In this document: positions 59,470 through 64,000 of the stretch, piece after piece
How the letters are laid out: each line of letters begins with the position of its first letter
Numbering within the stretch: position 1 is the first letter of the stretch
Source of the DNA: Spirodela intermedia
Taxonomy: Eukaryota; Streptophyta; Magnoliopsida; Alismatales; Araceae
Direction: 5' to 3'
Length of the DNA stretch: 64,000 nt
Assembly (NCBI GenBank): GCA_902729315.2
Contig: LR746278.1
Span: 250,501 to 314,500 of the forward strand
Notes under the pieces: generated by a model
Seen by the model: the letters and a program-made list of their open reading frames with translations, nothing else
Database searches by the model: none
What the model was told of the DNA's origin: nothing
Made by a program: the position numbers and the translations under genes

Positions 59470-59749
59470 AGACGCCTTCTTGATGATCACTGCCATTTTA
59501 TCATTCTTTCCTTCTTTCCAAGGATCTGTTGCAGCCCATTCGAGTCTTTTTATTTGGCAAACACAGACCAGTTTGGGGAATCTTTCAATTCATCTCCCCA
59601 TTTCTTGAATCTATTCCCTTAATCTTGTGTCTGATTTTGTTTGGCATACTCGTTCATTTTCATTACGTGACCTCTGTGGCATCCGAGTGGATACTGCATT
59701 GATCAATCACTGAGAGGGCCGACCGATCGCAACGGGACTGGCCTTCTGT

Positions 59750-59804
<55 letters not shown>

Positions 59805-62430
59805 CCTTGGTTTTGCATGAAAGAAGAGCTGAACCCATAGTCGACTCTCTCTCCATGTTTCTGCAGCTTGAGGAGGGATGATGCCGGGGGAGAAGCAGCG
59901 GATGTCGTTGCTGGAGTTCGTCTCTTGGGCATCTCTGGTGGTGTGGCCTCCTCCTCGGTATCCATCTGGTGGTGATGTGGCTGTCAGACAACTGAATAAA
60001 AATGTGGACCAATGCGATAGAATATTGTGTTGTGCACAGTTCCTCAATGGGTTTGTGAAATCGCCTCACATTATCTGCCAAGTTCTGTGAGTTGCGTTCG
60101 TCTGCTGGTTTCCCCATCACTTCCTGTTTGATTTCTTTGCTCTAGTCGTCCTCTAATGGAGAGGCCTTCAGGTGGGCTCGAGCCTGGACCGGCCGTGCAT
60201 GGCTGGAGAAATGGGCTTTGAGGTAATGCATGGGCCGGACTCCCCCGTTGACATTTCATATGCGGATTGACCCCGGTTACTATTGGGTCTTCCAACATCT
60301 CACCACGTGGAACTGAGACGGGTCAATTTTTTCTAAAATTGACGCTCAAGATTTCATCCCCATGGAAAATGGGTCAGTAAATAAGGGATATCTCACCACC
60401 CCTCTTCTCTCTCTCTCTCTTCCCCCTCCTCTCCCATTTCTTCGTTTTATCGTGTAAATTCTACGCCTTTCTCTCCTCTCCCTTCTTCCGTCGGCGCCTA
60501 ACTTTCCTTTCCCTCCCTTCTTTCGATGTTAGCACACCACCACTTTGACTCTGGTTTTCCATGGAGTTTGGCTGGGGCGGTCCTAAAGCCACCAAGCGTG
60601 GAGTCTTGAGGCGTATCTAGAAGCGCTTCCAAAAGTGCCATAAATGGGTCAAGACGGAGGCATCGTGTGAAACTTTAGTAAGCGACATTAGTAGCTTACC
60701 CTAGGGAATCATCTTTACACAAGGGATTGCGGCGGAAGAGAGCAAGGGTCAGCCCGTGTGGAGAGATCCACGTCAGGAGTGGGCATGCGGTACAGGTAAT
60801 CGCCATTGCACCCAGAAGATGTTTGATGGAAGGCCGCACTGAGCCGCGTTTCTTGACGGAGATGTGACCCGGCGGTGGGTGATTCGCGGTGACCCACCGG
60901 ATCGCCGTCGGTCTCCGGAACAGCACAAGGGCATGCGCCCCGCCGGCGTCGGTGCGTTCCTGACGCGCTCACGCAGTCTCCATCACCAACCCCGACAGCC
61001 GACTGAACCCTACTAACTCCCCCACCCACTTCATCTTTCCTCTCCTTGCCAGATGCCCCTAACTCTCTCACTCTCTCTCTCTCTCTCTTTTGTGTCTCAA
61101 TGTCAAATGTGATAAGATATAAAATTTAGCTCTCTATCTGTCTCTAACTTATGTACTTTCAGAGTCGACTAGGTACGGCTGTCAACCTTGGAGACTCTCA
61201 CGGTCTACGTCAAAGGTCGCATCTCGCACACGCGAATGCGCCGCACCCCGTCCGCATGCACCTCTGGGCATGGTGGATGGCGCAGAATTCTACTTTTGCC
61301 AGATCGTGGCTTGACCCCCCGCGCCACCGGGGGGGGGAGCTCGGGCGGCGGTGATAGGTCACCGGCGTCCCCTCTCCCTATCTGTCCGATTGCGCGTCCG
61401 AAGAGCCACAGTGGACAGGTTCACTTGTGGAGGCATGCACGGTCCCCTTCGGCGACGAGTGTCCTCAGTTGTGCAAGGCAACCTTGAAGCCAGTGGGACG
61501 GGTGAGTGGGACGCGCTGAGGGAGAGAAAGAGTTAGGGTCACTTGGCAAGGAGAGCCCGCAAGTGACGGGAGGCCGCCGAGATGCTGGTCACTGGGGGAC
61601 CCGAGAAAGGTGAGGATGGTGCAGCTTTAATTAGACGAGCGGGCGTTTCGCCATGGGACGAAGAAGAATCTGGACCTCGCGCCTATGTTGGCCTTGCGAT
61701 CGCCGTTGGCTGGTCCCGTCTCGGTTCTGCGCCACCTGTTCGGGTCTACTCTTTTGCGATCTCGCGAATTAAAAACTACACAATATACCGACAAACTTTA
61801 TGACTCTGTGTGAATGTGTCCGTGTGAGAGAGACAGAGAGAGAGAATCACGTCTCTCCGACGGTGGAACGATGCCGAGCGTACCAGAGAGTCCAGACTCG
61901 AGCAGAACAAGCTTTGGAAGGAGATATTCTCGAGTCATCTGTCAACAGATATTCATGTGAGCTGGGTTTGGATTTCGATTAGATCTTCTCTACACTTCAG
62001 GAACTGTCGTGTCCGTCGATTTATGGAATGCAGGGTCGTACAGCTCCCTCCCCTCGCTCGTCCCTCCGTCGTCTCTTTGGTCAGACTACGCTTAAGTGCC
62101 TGACCGTCCTTTGCAAGAGTTGGCCATTCTTCGACCTAATGTTTTCCGGGCTTGTTAGGATGTAAGACACATATTTGATCCTGAATGTCGCTTGCCCGAT
62201 GGAGATTATTACAGTATAATTGTTAAATTCAGGTGGCAGATCATAGAACTCAGAGAGAAAGGCGCAATGAAGAAGAACAATAGGCATTTGATTATATACG
62301 TAATGCTCATCAAATAAATCTCATCGTCGGGGATCAGGTCAAGATATTCTCGACGAATTCCGCTGGCTCATCGTCGACCGAGATCGTCGAATTTACAGAA
62401 GTATGGGTCAGAGATTTCCTGCTGTTGAGT
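59470..62430. other. 3-kb region without a recognised gene
   Basis: I see no supported gene here. Repeats are (GA)n at 59753-59802 and CT/GA tracts near 60404-60420, 61063-61087 and 61826-61844. Short open frames occur on both strands without family resemblance. The right end should contain the 3' UTR of the anion-channel gene. Confidence 0.55.
59753..59802. repeat. (GA)n microsatellite
   Basis: A perfect GA run of about 50 bases lies 280 bases downstream of the unknown-protein gene. Confidence 0.97.
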
Positions 62431-64000
62431 CTAGGATGAGGAGGATGTGTCGAGGGTGGCGGTGAAGGCGTCGTCCTCAGGGAGGAGGTCGCCGGAATGG
62501 AGGGCAGTGGAGACCATGAGGCCGAGGAAGACGAGAGTCGAGAGCACGGAAAGGGCGAGCATGAGCCAGTTGGCGATGCCATCCTTCACCTCCCCAGCGT
62601 ACTCCGCGGAGGCCAGCGCTAGGACCGTCAGAGGGAACGAGTACGCCCACCACGCCACGTTGAACTTCTTCATTGAACTCTTGAACATCCCCAGCCGGCA
62701 GACCTGTTCCAAAACCTTAGTTAAATCTCGGCGGAGAAGCATCGACAGATGATCGAGCGGCTGGAGCTTTGGAGAAAACGAAATGGGACTGATGATGAAG
62801 AACGAGAGGGACAAAAATGCAGAGGGGCGATTGGCTGGATCTGATTAGGATGTGCCATCCACCATGTCCTAAGGCTCCATACAGTATTGGGCTCCTGGTT
62901 CGGCACCTCCCCAACGGTCGTAGATTATTTTTTAACCCTCCGCGCTTTGGATGAGCCGCGGTCGTCGTCCTATCGGCACAAAGCGTCTTTTCTTCCCTGC
63001 TCTGGGCACATCTATCTACAGCTCTCTCTCTCTCTTTCTCTCTCTCTGCTGGGCTGCATCTGTTGTTTTTTGGATTATCTCTCGACAGGGCTCTCCCTTA
63101 GCTCTCTCAGCCTCTAGATGGAAGCCAACTCCTGTGAGTCGTCTCTTTGATGCAGTATAGGAACGATCTTCTGGGATTTTCCTCTGGCCGTAGATCATGG
63201 TTTCTTCCCTTGGCCTTTTAGGGAGCGTTTGGTGTCTTAGTCAATGGGATTGTCTCTTTTGCTTTCTTATCCATGGTCTCTTTCTTCCGCTTGAGGGGAT
63301 GTCGCCTGGAATATTTTATCTCACAAGTAGAGGGAGGGTCAGATAGTCGCGTCACGACTTTGTCGGAGGCCAGATCCCCTACGTGGGCTGGAGGGGCAAT
63401 CCCAGTAGAGAGAAAGAGAGAGAGAGAGAGAGAGGGAAGAAGAGTCTCACCAGAGAGGTAAAGAGGAAGAGGGATAGGAAGAAGAGCATCTTGGAGGGCG
63501 TGTCAACGCTGCCGGCTATGGAGACCCACGCGAGGCTGGCTACGCTGGGGGCCGCGACGAAGAGGAAGAAAACCGGGCGGAGCATGGTGGGCAGTCCATC
63601 GCTGCCGGCAAACCTCTGGTAGAGCGTCACAAACAGCACAAGGTAATGGGACATCCCAAGCGTGAACATGAACACGGCACTCTCCTGCCTTCCCATCTGC
63701 GCTGCCGCCCTTGCCCCTATAAGGTTCCCAATGACCGACAGCTGGCTCGTGGGGTTCGCCACCAAGGTCAGGAACTTCTTCCCCTTGGTGATCCACTGGC
63801 CGTAGATCTTCACATCGAGGGCCAGCACCGGCGTCGAGAAGACCCACCAGAGGGCCACGTAGGGTTTCGTCCCCGGGAGGAAGAAGGGCGAACACTGCAG
63901 GAGGAGGAGCCCCGAGATCCAAGGGGCGAAGAAATAGTTGACCCCAACGTGGTCGTAATACTCGGCCTTGACGCTGTCAAAGTGGAAGATGCAGCGAAGG
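62431..64000 (-). CDS. S-type anion channel, SLAH1-like (SLAC1 family), 3' part only
   Basis: SLAC1-family channels carry chloride or nitrate across the plasma membrane. The SLAH1/4 branch is root-expressed and, in Arabidopsis, works with SLAH3 in chloride loading of the xylem. The gene runs off the right edge, so the N-terminal part is missing. The visible exon 63451-64000 gives VGVNYFFAPWISGLLLLQ, LALDVKIYGQWITKGKKF, LGMSHYLVLFVTLYQRF, LRPVFFLFVAAPSVASLAW and KMLFFLSLFLFTSL, then donor GTGAGAC. The last exon 62431-62703 gives MFKSSMKKFNVAWWAYSFPL and LALASAEYAGEVKDGIA, and ends SSSS-stop (TAG). The splice is phase 0, and the intron is 747 bases. LRPVFFLF...KMLFFLSLF resembles SLAH1/SLAH4 more than SLAC1. 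A long phosphorylated N terminus, absent in SLAH1, cannot be judged here. Confidence 0.93.

Noticed and set aside
60696-61071. Minus-strand frames in the gap before the anion channel
   Set aside because: They overlap in several frames with Arg/Gly-rich, low-information sequence and no motif.
1-64000. CRISPR arrays, tRNA or rRNA genes, organellar or bacterial insertions
   Set aside because: None was seen by eye. The regular repeats present are microsatellites, LTRs and tandem duplications.

Overview
The window is nuclear DNA from a flowering plant. All larger genes have GT-AG introns and belong to plant families: GT61 glycosyltransferase, PLS-class PPR protein, two-pore K+ channel, MAPKKK17/18-type kinase and SLAC1-type anion channel. 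Several genes have very GC-rich first or single exons next to AT-rich introns, and GA/CT microsatellites are common. This suggests a monocot, but that is inference from base composition. No bacterial, viral, organellar or CRISPR-like segment was seen, and no tRNA or rRNA gene was recognised.

Left part (1-32 kb). Bases 1-2782 are a diverged copy of intronic DNA from 22.3-27.8 kb. They are followed by an unrecognised exon-like relic, a GT61 glycosyltransferase (minus, 3 exons) and an intronless PPR gene (plus). A single 23-kb gene on the minus strand (31763 to 8846) encodes VPS35L, the VPS35-like subunit of the Retriever endosomal recycling complex. I could join 24 exons in phase into 973 codons. 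Its introns hold a 5.1-kb Ty3/gypsy element with a GCATA target duplication (13689-18796) and a truncated Ty1/copia relic (24956 to about 26040).

Middle (32-43 kb). Diverging from VPS35L is a SWAP/SURP splicing-factor gene (plus, 4 exons, 862 aa). Then come two tandem two-pore potassium channel genes on the minus strand. The first (38168-40445) is complete. The second (41961-42874) has only its first exon, and no second EF-hand exon could be found for it.

Right part (43-64 kb). After a 5-kb stretch with no recognisable gene come two near-identical MAPKKK genes in tail-to-tail inverted orientation, a short BAP31-like ER protein, a small plant protein of unknown function with a C-terminal Trp/Cys-Cys motif, 3 kb of apparently empty DNA, and the 3' part of an SLAH1-like S-type anion channel that runs off the right edge.

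The genes do not form one pathway. Several relate to membranes and osmotic or ABA signalling (TPK channels, MAPKKK17/18-like kinases, SLAH channel), but their proximity may be chance. I found no clearly novel multi-gene system. The most notable structures are the exon-depleted VPS35L copy, the end-less second TPK gene and the kinase inverted repeat.
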